Assembly (NCBI GenBank): GCA_037974335.1
Contig: CM075760.1
Span: 60,146,515 to 60,210,514, forward strand
Source: Prionace glauca
Lineage: Eukaryota; Chordata; Chondrichthyes; Carcharhiniformes; Carcharhinidae
DNA length: 64,000 nt
Direction: 5' to 3'
The position numbers were made by a program, and so were the translations under genes. The number at the start of each line of letters is the position of its first letter. Position 1 is the first letter of the stretch. The notes under the pieces are model-generated. The model saw only the letters and a program-made list of their open reading frames with translations, was not told the origin of the DNA and did no database searches. Positions 11,342 through 22,430 of the stretch are shown one piece after another.

Positions 11342-12133
11342 ATGCCTTCAGATTCTTACTGTGATTGTTGGCCTAGAACAATATCTGCCAACCTATTATT
11401 TTTGCTCATGATCCTTCAAACGAGTGAGTAGTTTGGGCGATTATCACCGTTTTATTTCATTGATGTTTATTCGATTTTCCTGTAATATTTATTCCCCTCA
11501 TTGGGGATGCCATGGTTCCTCAAGTTTTATTCTTGGGCAAATGAGTTTTGTGAGTTTCTGTGTGTATCTGTTTATAACTGTATATGCGTTTGTCTGTAAT
11601 AGAGAACCTATATGGTGAAAGAGAGAATATGTTTTTGTGATTGTGTGTGACAGAGAGAGAGAGAGAATGTATTTTCATCTGTAGGGGTGCATGCGTTTGA
11701 GCGAGAGAGAAATTTTGCTCAAAACGTGTTTCATTTTTAATCAAAAACACATCTAAAAATTATGTTTGTCAGCATAGAACCAGCATAGAACCCTACAGTG
11801 CATTCTCTTACTTTTTCCAGCGCAGAGCCGGCCGGATGAACTTCTCCAAAAGCCCGCAGTAGTAGCAGTAAGTGAAGGGGATACCGTGGTGTTGTCCTGT
11901 CACTACCCCGCCACATACACAACAGCTTACCTATATTGGTATGTACAGTACCCGGGACAGGGCCTTCAGTACATGCTGGCCAGACATACTGCTGGAGGTG
12001 ACAAGAACGCACCGGCATTTGGAAAGCGGTTTCCTGCTGTATAGAATAGAACTAACACAAACATCCCTTTGAACATCACAGACACTCAGCTTTCTGACTC
12101 AGCCATGTATTACTGCGCGGCGATGAAGCACCA
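11342..12133 (+). pseudogene. TCR delta-like V segment with leader, pseudogene (V2)
   Basis: A two-exon V segment. Leader exon 11342-11423 (82 nt, phase 1) ends in the hydrophobic stretch NLLFLLMILQT at the donor GTGAGT. The acceptor TTTTTCCAG at 11812-11820 opens the V exon: DELLQKPAVVAVSEGD, VVLSCHYP (first Cys), LYWYVQYPGQGLQYMLARH, then TDTQLSDSAMYYCAA. One in-frame TAG (12042-12044) breaks framework 3. After the second cysteine I find no CACAGTG-like heptamer with a nonamer at 23 bases, so the recombination signal is lost too. It belongs to a different subgroup from the other V segments. The leader assignment is inference from frame, phase and hydrophobicity. Confidence 0.78.
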
Positions 12134-12179
12134 AATGGCCACTGCAGGGGCGGCATGTATTCCATGAATCCCTTAATTG

Positions 12180-12310
12180 TCCTGAAAATAAATGGTTTGC
12201 TACTGGGTTCAGAGATTTGTTCAGAGTCAATCTGGAGTCGCATGTCGGTCAGGTTAAAGAAGGACGGCGGTGTTCTCGCCTAACGCCCTGAGGGACATTG
12301 TTGAGTAAAT
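12180..12310 (+). mobile_element. SINE fragment (second family)
   Basis: The words CTGGAGTCGCATGTCGG, CAGGTTAAAGAAGGACGGC and GCCCTGAGGGACATT fit the interior of the SINE family at 47905-48265, heavily mutated. Confidence 0.45.
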
Positions 12311-12477
12311 TAATTTTCCATGTCAAACGATGAAAATTCACGATCACCATTATTGATATTAATTTTCAATCACGGGCTTTGTTAATTTAACGTTTACCAC
12401 TTTCAAATGTTAGAATTGAATCAATTGGTGTGGAAGATAAACGTGGCCCTCTGACTAATTAGCGGAATGATGTTCTC

Positions 12478-12595
12478 ACATAGAACACTACAGCATAATC
12501 AGGCCCTTCGGCCCACAATTTGCACCGATCACATCCCTACATACCAGGCCATAGAATTATCTGTAACTCCCAATCACATAGTTAACATGTCCACT
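12478..12595 (-). mobile_element. CR1-type LINE B, 3' end fragment
   Basis: CATAGAACACTACAGCATAA, CAGGCCCTTCGGCCC and TTGCACCGATCACATC match the 3' UTR of the LINE at 7768-9031. Only the last hundred or so bases are present. Confidence 0.75.
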
Positions 12596-13877
12596 GTTTT
12601 CTCGACAAGGGATGTTATTTTCGAGACAATGCAACAATGACTGCATTGCGAAAGTACCACATTGGCTATAACATGTTTTAGGATAACTGGTGGTGCTGAA
12701 ATGTATTTGGTTCCAGTTTCCAGTTCTACAAATTAGCTTAACTTTTAATGATTTATCTGATGATTTTGCTGCTGATAATGAACACTATAAAGCGCTGAAA
12801 GTTTTTCTTAGTCTCTAACGCTGACGTTACACAAAGTGTTGGTGTTTCATATGCCCTATTAAAACGTTTCCCCTTCTCTGTTCTGATCTTGATTAGTCCA
12901 ATTTATTTTTCAATTACTTGAAATTGAGTTAAATAATGTGATCATCAGAATGAACTTCGAGCGGAAATCTGTGGTCTCAGTAGCATTTGCAGCAACTGAA
13001 TATTTTTCTACGCACACCCTTACACTCAATTATTGTTTCTATCAGGCGTTACACGTAGATGTGAAACTGCCGTTAGAACCGGAAGTGCACCTGTAGCTGA
13101 CTGAGGTAACTGGGACCGCAACTGCCAATCTCAGCTATGGCAGCAGCGAGGAGCTCCACCTCCCGAGCTAGCGGTTAAACTGACAACGGTGCACTTTTTT
13201 TCCTCAAAGAAGATTCATTCGGGATGAGCATTTCATTCATTGGAAGACTGATTTTGCAAGTAAGTTCATAGTGAGAACGTAAGGTAAAAAAAAACTCTGC
13301 TGAAAAAGTGTTAACTGAAAGTTGAGCAGAATTGTCCATAAGTCAAATTATAAACTTATAAATCCCTTTGAATTTGTGTAATATTAATCCCAGATACTGA
13401 AAATCGTGCCTGAACTAAACAGTGATAAAAGATCCGTTATCTACAATATATTCCCTGCAAGTTATCAATGTGTGTCACATTCTGTGTTCGCTATGTCGTA
13501 CATACGACATCAGTGAATTTCAATCTATCGCTGTTAAATTAAAGCAATCCGAGTTTTCAGCAGTGCCAGTGATTACTGTACGTTCAGTGTGTGAATCGCG
13601 GCATTGTGCATTGATGCCATTGAATGATACATGTTACTTCCTTCTAAATATCATTATCCGCTTTGAAATTTCAATCTTTGCAGTTTGTGCGATTGGATCA
13701 GTTACTGCCCGAATTTCAGGAGACTGGCGGCTGTCCCCTACTCCAAACACTGAATGTTATGACACATGAGCGGGAGCAGAAGAAGGAGACACCGAGCCTC
13801 AATACGGGTAGAACCAGCGGTAACACATTGCCAGTGTCTGCAGTTTTCTAAGTACATACACGTAAAGACAAACGACA
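12596..13877. other. No gene seen; 5' flank of a V segment
   Basis: AT-rich sequence upstream of the V segment at 13878. I looked for a further V exon between 13000 and 13260 and could not make a continuous domain. Confidence 0.4.
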
Positions 13878-14325
13878 ATGTGCTTGTTCGGTATCTGTGC
13901 CATGTTTGGAGCGTTTATTGCAGGTAATTAATTTGGGTGCAATTATGAATAAACCGCGAACAGCACTTTGGTATCTAGTCACAGTTTAATGTTTGACTCT
14001 GCTTCCCATTAAATCCAGGTTTCAGTCAGGAATTCTCTGTCACTCAACACCCTCCAACAGTGATTAGGACAGAAGGAGGCATTTCAACTTTAAACTGCAT
14101 CTACTTCACGACAGAAGATTCCTTCAATTTGTTCTGGGTCCGGCAATTCCCTGGGAGAGAACCACAAATACTAATTCGCAGATTTTCGGTTGGTTACGAA
14201 ATTAAAGCGGATTTTGCTCGAAGCCGTTTCTCCTCTGGGCTGGACATTTCTAATGGAAGGTTTCGCTTAACCGTGTCCAAATTACAGCTCTCTGATACAG
14301 CCATGTACTACTGCACGCTGACTCT
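13878..14325 (+). CDS. TCR alpha/delta-type V segment, apparently intact (V3)
   Basis: Variable segment of a T-cell receptor chain, joined to D/J segments by RAG in thymocytes and displayed as the antigen-binding domain. Leader exon 13878-13923 (46 nt, phase 1) encodes MCLFGICAMFGAFIA. After a short intron the V exon runs 14019-14325 with no stop. Domain landmarks: EFSVTQHPPTV, TLNCIYF (first Cys), LFWVRQFPGREPQILI (framework 2), ADFARSRFSSGLD and RLTVSKLQLSDTAMYYCTLT (second Cys). It is followed directly by a recombination signal. Alpha versus delta (or gamma) cannot be settled without the constant region, which is not in the window. Confidence 0.85.
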
Positions 14326-14364
14326 CACAGCGATATCAACCTGTTCAACACTCGTACAATAACT
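14326..14364 (+). promoter_or_regulatory. 23-RSS of the V segment at 13878
   Basis: Heptamer CACAGCG (one change from consensus), exactly 23 bases of spacer (14333-14355), nonamer ACAATAACT (two or three changes from ACAAAAACC). This is the geometry expected 3' of a TCR V segment. Confidence 0.85.
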
Positions 14365-14850
14365 GGAGGATCTGTGACATAGAGCTCAGCTCGACATGCG
14401 GCTGGTCAGACTAACAATGAATGGAATATTAATGGATAAATGATGTGAGGCAATCGTCACAGGATAAACAGGACCGAGCTTTTCAGAAATATTTTCATTG
14501 CAACCAATATCGGGATCCTCATCGAACCAGCAACTGAAGCTGTTCTGTACAATGCATAGAGTTCGATGTTCTTTTTCACTAGTCAGCAATCTAAAGTCAA
14601 ATCAAGATCTATTAGGCACTATATCAAGCGAAATGCTAAAGATGTTCTAAAGCGGTTGATTTTATATATGCTTTAATGAATAATGACGTTTCTTCGATTC
14701 AGCCAAGACTGGGTGAGTGTCGTTCAAATAAATTGAAAGTATTTCAAGGTGATTATGGAAGTTCAATTCACTGCGGTCAGATTTCCTGGTTGGATGGTTG
14801 CTTTAGTGGCCAGCAATGTTTTAGCAGTGAGCTTGCACATTCTCCCCGTC
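14365..14850. other. No gene seen
   Basis: Sequence downstream of the RSS. No D or J segment is visible. Confidence 0.45.
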
Positions 14851-15190
14851 TCTGTAAGGGTTTCCGCCGGGTGTTCCGGCTTCCTCCACAGAGACGTACA
14901 GGCGCACAGCAGATCCTGGGGCATACACAGATACAGTGGATCACACAAAATTAGGGCCATTCACACAGAGATACTGGGGCATAAACATAAACAGGGGCAC
15001 AAAAACATGCTGTTAGGTTGATTGGTGTAACAAACTGTCTCTAAATTAGTCTTCCCTCAATCTTCCCCAATAGGCGTAGGCAAAGGCCATAGGTAGAGGA
15101 GGGCACTCATAATGTTAAAATGGCGGCGCGGGCTCGTTGGGCCGAAGGGCCTGTTTCCTGTGCTGTGCTGGTCTTTGTTCTTTGGATTAG
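14851..15190 (+). mobile_element. SINE, rearranged copy with LINE-like tail
   Basis: Starts within the SINE body (CTCCCCGTCTCTGTAAGGG, CGGGTGTTCCGGCTTCCTCC), has a short CACAGAGATAC-like expansion at 14885-14985, resumes at TTGATTGGTGTAACAAAC, and ends with GGGCCGAAGGGCCTGTTTC and a TTTGTTC tail. The copy at 54835-55105 has the same 3' end. Confidence 0.7.
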
Positions 15191-15654
15191 CCATGGTAAA
15201 CTGGACCCCCATTTTCCCAAGATTTACCATGCGTGGGGTTTCTGGGGTAGGGCGGGGCGAGGGCTCTTTCAGGGAGTTGTTGTATTAGAAAGATGCTCTG
15301 TCAAAGTCGGTGCAGCCTCCATGGGACCAGCGCCCGTCCTTTGCTCTGTATGGCTTCTATGATTATATGAACGCCGTAATTGACAGCTCAGCAAAGTAAA
15401 AAAACGTGATCGGCCGAACAGATATTTCTGTCTCATTAAGACGGGGTACTTGCCCTGTGAGACATGACAATTTCTGTCAATATGGCTTTGGATGAAACGA
15501 AATGCTGTTGATTTGGGGGTAGTGTCTTCTGAGCTTTTAGCATGTTTATGTCGGCGCGTAACAACACATTGTTGTCACATTTACTGTTGCTGCCACATTG
15601 AATGAAAGAAGTCAAATGCTTTGAGTGATCACTTGCAGCAGGGTTCTGGGTTTT
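15191..15654. other. No gene seen
   Basis: Unrecognised sequence. At 15612-15640 there is a word (TCAAATGCTTTGAGTGATC) that recurs at about 50866, in both cases close to tRNA-derived sequence. Confidence 0.45.
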
Positions 15655-15726
15655 GGCTTCACTGGTGTAATGATGAGCACTCTGGACTTTGAATCCAGCG
15701 TGCCGCGTTCAAACCTCAGTTGAAAT
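15655..15726 (+). tRNA. tRNA-Gln-like gene, anticodon TTG, probably a pseudogene
   Basis: The D arm and anticodon arm match eukaryotic tRNA-Gln closely: CTGGTGTAATGATGAGCAC and CTCTGGACTTTGAATCCAG, the loop giving anticodon TTG. The T arm keeps GTTCAAACC, but its stem is partly unpaired, and the acceptor ends (GGCTTCA with TTGAAAT) pair poorly. A decayed gene is more likely than a working one. Confidence 0.6.
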
Positions 15727-16104
15727 TTGTTTTGCTAAAACCGCCAATTGGTTTGCTGAAGGACATTGTATTTAAAATTCAGGAAAGTGGAATTTTAAAT
15801 ACTGAGGAAATCTCAGCAAATATCTCCAAAATCACATTGCAGACGATGCAGTGAATGACTTTCCTGGTGTCATTGCATCATCCCCAGCGAACGATTGCAC
15901 AAGAATGCAAAGCTGTTAGGGCAGATGAGCCACAGCGGGCAGAGGGTCCACCTACAAGTGGCACTCACTCACTCATCTGTCCCAATGTAAACAAGAGATG
16001 GGATGATGTGAACAGTCTCTCCTCTGAAGTTCCAACTCGGATTCAATGGCCAGAGTGCTAAACTTTATACAATTAAACTGACAGGACGCTGCCTAACACA
16101 CTTT

Positions 16105-16112
16105 CTCCCAAA

Positions 16113-16143
<31 letters not shown>

Positions 16144-16215
16144 GATACACAAACACACAATCACAAACACACATACACAAGCACATAATCATACACACAT
16201 ACACACACATACACA
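16105..16215. repeat. CA/TG dinucleotide microsatellite
   Basis: A pure CACACA run at about 16110-16138, followed by interrupted ACACATACAC repeats. Confidence 0.9.
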
Positions 16216-16610
16216 GCCTAAGAGCACATCTTTGGGGTGTGGAAGGAAATCGGAACACCCAGAATAGAGCCAACGTTTCAAGTCCAGATGACCCTTCATC
16301 AGAGCTAAGAACAAAGAGTATCAGCAGGCAGTCAAGAGAACAAATGGTATGATGGTCTTCATTGTGAAAGGACTTCAGTGAAGGGATTGGGTGTTTCCCT
16401 GAAATTTTACGTGGCAACCAGAACATGCAGTTTTGGTGTCCTTATCAGACCAAGGATATCCTGGTTATGGAAGAGGAGTGATTCTTGGGATGACATATTT
16501 GTCACATGACGAGAAATTAAATGAATTAGGATTGACTTCATTGAACTTACTGAAGTTGAAATGAGACACAAATCAGGTCAGGTGGACTAGAATGTTAAAA
16601 TCATGTTTGA
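16216..16610 (+). mobile_element. Repeat pieces: SINE tail, foldback-type repeat, LINE fragment
   Basis: 16216-16255 is a SINE scrap (AGCACATCTTTGGGGTGTGG, GAAATCGGAACACCC). 16258-16315 carries GAGCCAACGTTTCAAGTCC and GACCCTTCATCAGAGC, a repeat also seen at 17650-17700 and 51960-52070. 16425-16605 resembles a worn plus-strand LINE reverse-transcriptase C-terminus (TTTTGGTGTCCTTATC and GATTGACTTCATTGAAC). Confidence 0.55.
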
Positions 16611-16621
16611 TTTTGGTCTTT

Positions 16622-17532
16622 TCATCTCTTATATAATTTAACAATTAAAAACAGTGGATATTTCACCCCATTCTTTAATTCCTCTCTGAACTTGCTCTGA
16701 GGCCCTGCGTAAATGAAAGGGTTGATGCAGCAACTCAAGAGTTGAAGCATATACCCGTATTCCTCCAGGACAAATGTAGACTGGCTGACATTAGCACGTG
16801 AGAAATAAGTCACCTTCGCTATTCGGACGTAAAGGATGGTGATAAAGAATATGAAATATAAGATGATGAAACTGCCTGAAATGGCAAAGAGTAAAACAAT
16901 AGATTTTCGCCTGTTTTCCAGCTCTGGGTCACTCTGTTTCTCTCCATTGTTTCGAGTCCGTAGTCTCTTACGAGCCCTACTGGCCGCTATAATGTGTCTT
17001 ACAGTCAGAGCATTGAGTAGTAAAATTAGAATGAATGGGAGATAAGGGGTTAAAATACTCTGAATCCAGTCAAATGCAACCCATTCAGGTGCGGTATAAA
17101 AAGTTGATTTTATGCCGCAGAACCAGGGTACGTTGATAATTATGACGAAAGGTTCATACACAAAATATAAGAAAGAATTTTTGAAACAGCTCAGTATGGA
17201 CACGATTGTTATGACCCGTGCAGATGTCTTCACAGTGCAGTATTTGATTTTCAGCTTCTGGCAACAAATGGCTACAAATCGATCAAAGGTGAAAGCCACG
17301 GTTAACCAGGCGGAACTGTCTATTGCAGCATAATTGAGGACACAACGAAAACTGCACGCTGGCGTGATGGACAGAAAACTGAATGGGAAATAGATATCAG
17401 CAATCCTGTTCAATATCACAAAGCTGACAAGGAGCAGTAGATCAGTCGCCGCCATGGAAACAAGATAGCAAGTGATGCATCTGGACAGACCACATCTTCC
17501 TCTTGACAAGATCACAATCACCACTAAGTTAG
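16622..17532 (-). CDS. GPR139-like G-protein-coupled receptor 2, exon 2
   Basis: Second receptor of the family, same layout as receptor 1: acceptor TATTACAG, two bases completing the split codon, then ANLVVIVILSRGRCGL. The spliced product with exon 1 at 19775-19844 is about 326 residues. Motifs: LVSMAATDLLLL (helix-2 Asp), TPACSF (helix-3 Cys) paired with PWFCGI, FTFDRFVAICCQKLK (DRF in place of DRY), LLLNALTVRHIIAASRARKR, and a standard helix-7 box NPFIYAGPQSKFREEL. The frame is intact. By helix-7 and third-loop sequence it is closest to receptor 5 (61977-62893). Confidence 0.88.
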
Positions 17533-17559
17533 CTGTAATAAAGAACGACATAGAGATTG

Positions 17560-18118
17560 AGCAAGACTAAACAGAAATGCTGAAAGCCAAAAGCAAAATA
17601 GTGCAGGCTGCTGGAATCTGAAACGAAAAGATGACTGACAACTTCTGCGGGGAAAGAATAGAGCCAATGTTTCGAGTCCAGGTGACACTTCATCAGAGCT
17701 AAGATTGACTTCATTGAAGTTGAGACGAGAGGAAGGGGATCTGATGAGACTTACAAATTTCAAACAGAATTAGACAGGGTGGGTTCAGATAGAATATTCT
17801 CCATGGTAGGGGAGTCCAGAACTAGGGCTGTGGGGTTAAGAACTGAGGTGAGGAGAAAGTCCTTCACAGGAGAAAGTTGAATGTGTGGCAAGCACTACAA
17901 TAGTAAGCAGTAGAGGACAAAACATCGTGTGAGTTCAGGAAGAAATGTATAGCTCGTGTTTCTAAAGGGATCTGGGGATAGAGCAAGAAGGTGGGACGAC
18001 AATGTCGATTCTGATGATCAGCCACAATCAGAATGAATAGTGGAGCAGGCTCGCCAGGTAAATTGGTCTACTCCTGCTTCTCTTTCTATGTTACTTTTCT
18101 ATATTTCTATATTGTGGA
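17560..18118 (+). mobile_element. Repeat and CR1-type LINE 3' end in the receptor 2 intron
   Basis: 17562-17705 contains a repeat with GCTGGAATCTGAAACG and GAGCCAATGTTTCGAGTCC. 17715-18118 looks like the C-terminal coding and 3' UTR part of a LINE on the plus strand (CAAACAGAATTAGACAGGG, GTCCTTCACAGGAGAAAG, GTGGAGCAGGCTCG) with a TTTCTATG-type tail. It lies antisense in the intron 17533-19774. Confidence 0.65.
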
Positions 18119-19774
18119 AACGACTTAATGATGCAGGCATCTGATATTGTGTAATGTGGCAGGACTGATTCGTAGCATCATAGTAAATGCTTCTCCTGCA
18201 GAAGCCATGTGGTTGAATTAGTCAGAAAATAAATCAACCTAAATGAAGCCGATAACATTGTTATCATGGGAAAAACTGGATAATTTGTGTTGGCTAATTA
18301 GTTTAAAGCATAGTGCCAGAAATAACAGATGGAAACAAGCAAGAAACAATCAAGAAAATCAACAAGAATGAATGCTATTGAAAATCAAAAACTCAGCGAG
18401 AAATATTCACCCAATCTTGCTATTTAACTAAAGGAATACATAGTGTCATAAGAAGGGGCTTCGAATGCTGTAAAAAAAATGTGGAAAGTCTGAGGATTGG
18501 TAGCGTTTAATAAAACAGTAATGTAACAATGTAAAATTGGTCTTTCTCGTAAACTTTGTGCAGCAAATGGATTAAAGATGTCTTTCAACCGTTGTGCAGA
18601 ATTTGGCGTGACCATAACTGTATCTTTGCATTATATCGCCAATTTAAAGGGGGAAATACTGAAATTTGTGGCAGAACAGTTAAGGGTGGCTATGCTTGTT
18701 CCTTTTATGAGAGTATCGTCTAGGATGAGTAGCTGACTACATTTTGTCGATATTTTCCGGAGTTCGGATGAATAGGGTTTAATCTCATTAAAATATTCAG
18801 TTTTGTGAAGGACATTGACAGGAAAGAAACTGACAGGCGTTTACAATGGTTGGAGAATCTACAGTACGGGGGCACAGATTACAATTAACAGGACGATCAT
18901 TTACCTCTGCAGTGACAATAAATATTTTCATTAAGGACCAGTAAAGCATTGTAATATTCTAATGTAGACGACAATGCCAGCAACATCATTTCAATAAATA
19001 AATTCATGATATTCTTTTGGCATAATTTAATGGTTCAATAATCAGTACACAATTAATTATCTGTGGAAAATGCTGTCACGTAACTATCTAACACACTTTC
19101 ATATTGTGCGAACAGTGTGACAATTAACTCACATGACGAGGGTAAGCTTCCGATAATTCACACAGGGCAGCATTAACAACACAGTAAGTTAAAATTACTT
19201 CGTTTTCACGTGCAACGATTTGTCAAAAACATGTTTTCAAATCAGAATGGATGTACTTTCACAACGAAATCATAGTTTGGTTATTTCCCTGGAGCTTGGA
19301 TGTGAGTAACATATTGACATTTAATGTAAACTGGCATGATAATGTAGCGATTACATGGCAGTATCATCAGCACTAACATAATATAAATGCATGTACCTTA
19401 ATGACAATGTACTATTCTAGCCAAGGTAATTGTGCTAGTAGATTGAATAAATAAGTAGGCTAACTGCATATACTGCCTGTCATCCTTACGGTAATTCACC
19501 CACTAAGACACTGGGGAAAATAAGTCACACTGTGATAACACAGTTAATGTTCAAACATGCTTACAACGTATCTAACACAACAGAACTACAATTACACTGT
19601 GTAAACAGTCTGATAAGTCACACAAAATAGCAGTTTAATGACAGAACACAACCAGACATTCACTTTGAAGAAAACTGCAGAGGAAGATTGGAAAATATAA
19701 TGAAAGAGACACATCGTTTAGAAGAGCAATCAATACATCAACACATACCCCAAAATAACGCCATAATACTTAAC
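18119..19774. other. Rest of receptor 2 intron
   Basis: AT-rich intron sequence. No repeat, RNA gene or additional exon recognised. Confidence 0.45.
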
Positions 19775-19844
19775 CTGGAACTCCGATAGAGGCAAGGACA
19801 GGATAATAAACGGCATACTGCAATCCTTGTGGTGTTCCGTGCAT
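19775..19844 (-). CDS. GPR139-like receptor 2, exon 1
   Basis: A 70-nt first exon: begins MHGTPQG, ends YYPVLASIGVP, then the donor GTTAAG (a T at donor position 3, weaker than the GTAAG of the other copies). The phase-1 end joins exon 2 at 17532 to give IGVP-A-N. The intron is 2242 nt. Length, phase and position match the exons at 5704 and 49171. Confidence 0.8.
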
Positions 19845-20160
19845 TGCTAACAGAATCTCTCAACACGTTGTTTATTCCAGTCACTACTTGTCAGATTTAT
19901 ACGCGATGTCAGCCTCCAGGGACATCATTAACTTGTTTGGATGTTTTAAACTTTATTGGGGTTTAGTGCAGCTGCCGTCAGACTTGTATTTTATGCTCAG
20001 ATGAAAGGGAAGATCGATTCCATGGAAGTAGCGGACCTGGTTATCTTTGAAATTTAAAGTCCATTGTAGAATCGCATTGACTTCTCTAAAAAAGTAATGA
20101 AAATTAATTCAGATGATTGAGTCATGAAAATGTGAATGAATCCTCGTGTCTGAAGCATTA
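19845..20160. other. 5' flank of receptor 2
   Basis: AT-rich upstream DNA. No clear promoter element picked out. Confidence 0.4.
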
Positions 20161-20164
20161 GGTT

Positions 20165-20385
20165 AGGGGGCGGCACGACACCACAGTACCACAGTGGTTA
20201 GCACTGCTGCTTCACAGCTTTAGGGACCTGGGTTCGATTCCTGGCTCAGGTCACTGTCTTTGTGGAGTCTGCACATTCTCCTAGAGTCTGCGTGGGTTTC
20301 CTCCAGGTGCTTCGCTTTCCTCCCATAGTCTAAAGATGTGTGGGTTAGGTTGATTGGCCATGCTTATTTTCTTGCCCAATCTTAA
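20165..20385 (+). mobile_element. tRNA-headed SINE
   Basis: Near-complete 5' part of the SINE: A-box-like CAGTGGTTAGCACTGCTGC and B box GGTTCGATTCC, followed by the body GTGGAGTCTGCACATTCTCC, TGCGTGGGTTTCCTCC and AAGATGTGTGGGTTAGG. It stops where a LINE fragment begins. Confidence 0.85.
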
Positions 20386-21290
20386 CTGAATCTGGTATTT
20401 CCTGGGGATAATTATTTGCTCTGACTTGGGCCTCAAAATTAATTCATTAAAATCAGAAGTGCTGAATATTGAGGGAACAATGAGAGGCAAATACGAGATA
20501 ATGCATTTTGGAATGTCTAATATCGATAGGAAATATACAGTAAATAGCAGAACCCTTAAGAGTATTGATAGACAGAGGGGTCTGTGTGTAGAGGTACACA
20601 GGTCACTGAAAGTGGCAACGCAGGTGGAGAATGTAGTCATGAAGGCATATGGCATGCTTGCCTTCATCTACCGGGGCTTTGAATTTCAATATTGGCAAAT
20701 CATGTTGCAGCTTTGTAGAACCTTAGTTGAGCCACACTTGGAATCTAGTGTTCAATTCTGATGGCCACACGACTGGAAGGATGTAGAGGCTTTGGAGACG
20801 GTACAGAAAAGATTTACTAGGATGTGGCCTGGCATGGAGTGCATTAGCTGCGAGGAGATGTTGGATAAACTTGGCTTGTTCTGATTGGAAGACAGGGTTT
20901 GAGGGGCGACCTGATAGAAGCCTACAACATTATGAGAGGCGTGGACAGAATGGATGTCGGAAGCTTTTTATCCCAGAACGGAGGAGTCAATTACGAGGGT
21001 TTAAGGAGCGAGGGGCAATTATTAAAGGAGATGTACGAGGCACGTTTTTTACACAGAGGGTGGTAGTTGCTGTTGGGGGGGCGTGGGGGGGGAGGGTTGT
21101 GGTGGAAGCGGATACGATAGTGAATTCTCAGGGGCGTCTTGACAATTACGTGAACAGGGTGGGAATAGAGGGATATGGTCCCTGGAAATGTTTACTTCAG
21201 TCGGGCAACATGGCCGGTGCAGAGCGGGAGGGCCGAAGGGCCTGTTCCTGTGCTGTAATTTTCTTTGTTCTTTGTACAATGATATTCCTA
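20386..21290 (+). mobile_element. CR1-type LINE (subfamily C), degraded 3' portion
   Basis: Plus-strand LINE C-terminal coding region in broken frames: EIMHFGMSN, RQRGLCVEVHRSLKVATQVENVV, KAYGMLAFIYRGFEFQ, then GGGGCGACCTGATAGAAG (the GDLIE codons) and a 3' UTR with GGGCCGAAGGGCCTGTTCC and a TTTGTTC tail at 21263-21282. Confidence 0.82.
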
Positions 21291-21484
21291 TTTTGCAACG
21301 GTGCAGATAAAGTAGCTCCTTCTTTCAACAGTAATGAGTTTATAGACGGAGGCAACTTAGTTAATCACCAAATGAAACATGTCTAATAGTAGCGTGTGCT
21401 GAAAAAGACAGACACATTTGATGTTGGAACTTTTTAAAAAAGATTTGCTTCATAACTGAAAAAATATTCACAGTGACGAGGAAT

Positions 21485-22430
21485 TTCATTAAGCTTTCTC
21501 ATGCCGAATAAGGGAAAATTGCTTGATTTCAGTTTGTTGCTCAACATTATCCGAACCGCGATGTTAAAGACATGTTATCATTTCACTGATTTCACCCTCA
21601 AATGCGCTCGGTGAAATAAGAAACGCATTTTTTGACGCGCTGACAGGAAAGTTCGCTTTTGACGCCGAGAACATATTGCCATCTAGTTCAGTCGACAACA
21701 GAATTTAATGGGTTTATAGGTGCAGACTAATGTGGTTAATCACCATCTGAAATATCTGATAGCAGTGTGTGCTGAAAAAGACAGATACTAGTGATACTGT
21801 AAATGAACTAGGGGAAATGGCGCACATTTCACAGACGATTTTTTAAATCGTTTTCCATCAGTAAGAAACAGGAAAAACCATTCAGACAGATGAGGGAATC
21901 GAGTCTCAGTGCGGATCTACTGGACTTTCCTGTAACGGGCCGGATTTATGCGCCTGAATGTTTCAATCCCATAATAAAAATGGTGGTCAGTTCCCTTGCC
22001 TCCCGTTGAATTCCTCCCCGTGATGACAGATAGATACCTGCCCGTTCATAGGAGAAAGGGAATAACCAACACACTGCAGCAGTGCTGCGGGATCAACGGA
22101 AATAAAGAGACCTGTGTGGAATTGTAAACAGTGCGGTCATGCTGCAGTTCTGGAATAGGTTTTACAGAAATAGAATTATGGTCAGTGACATACTAAGTTA
22201 GAATGCATTTAACAGCTACTGTCTTAGTCGCTGTGGCGCAATGGGTCAGCGCGTTCGGCTATTAACCGAAAGGTTGGTGGTTCAAGACCACCCAGAGACG
22301 GGATTTCACTATTTTCTCACCGTCAGCATTCACGGGTAAACAGTGGCCAGTTGGCAATGGGTCCGTGGGTGCCAATAAAAAAAACTCTCAATTGTTACCA
22401 ACTGGACTGTTATCTGGTATTACCAACATT
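21485..22430 (+). repeat. Duplicated block carrying tRNA-Asn, copy 1
   Basis: Aligns over about 0.95 kb with 52427-53375: both start at ATTAAGCTTTCTCATG, share CCGTTGAATTCCTCCC, AACCAACACACT and GTGCGGTCATGCTGCAG, and end past the tRNA-Asn in GGTGCCAATAAAAAAA. Divergence is visible but modest. In copy 2 a tRNA-Val lies just 5' of the boundary; here that place holds unrelated sequence. Confidence 0.8.
22227..22300 (+). tRNA. tRNA-Asn-like, anticodon ATT
   Basis: A 74-nt tRNA-Asn: D arm GGCGCAATGGGTCAGCGC, anticodon stem TTCGG/CCGAA around the loop CTATTAA, variable AGGTT, T arm GGTGGTTCAAGACCACC. The loop reads ATT where vertebrate tRNA-Asn normally has GTT. The acceptor pairs except for one G-A mismatch (GTCGCTG with CAGAGAC). 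The sister copy at 53169 reads GTT. It may be active, or drifting after duplication. Confidence 0.8.

Noticed and set aside
13020-13270. Possible V exon with a leader-like piece ending at GTAAGT near 13260
   Set aside because: The frames are broken, there is no cysteine/tryptophan framework, and the order of leader and V would be wrong.
20165-20240. A functional tRNA gene at the SINE head
   Set aside because: The A and B boxes are present, but the acceptor stem does not pair and the sequence continues into the SINE body.
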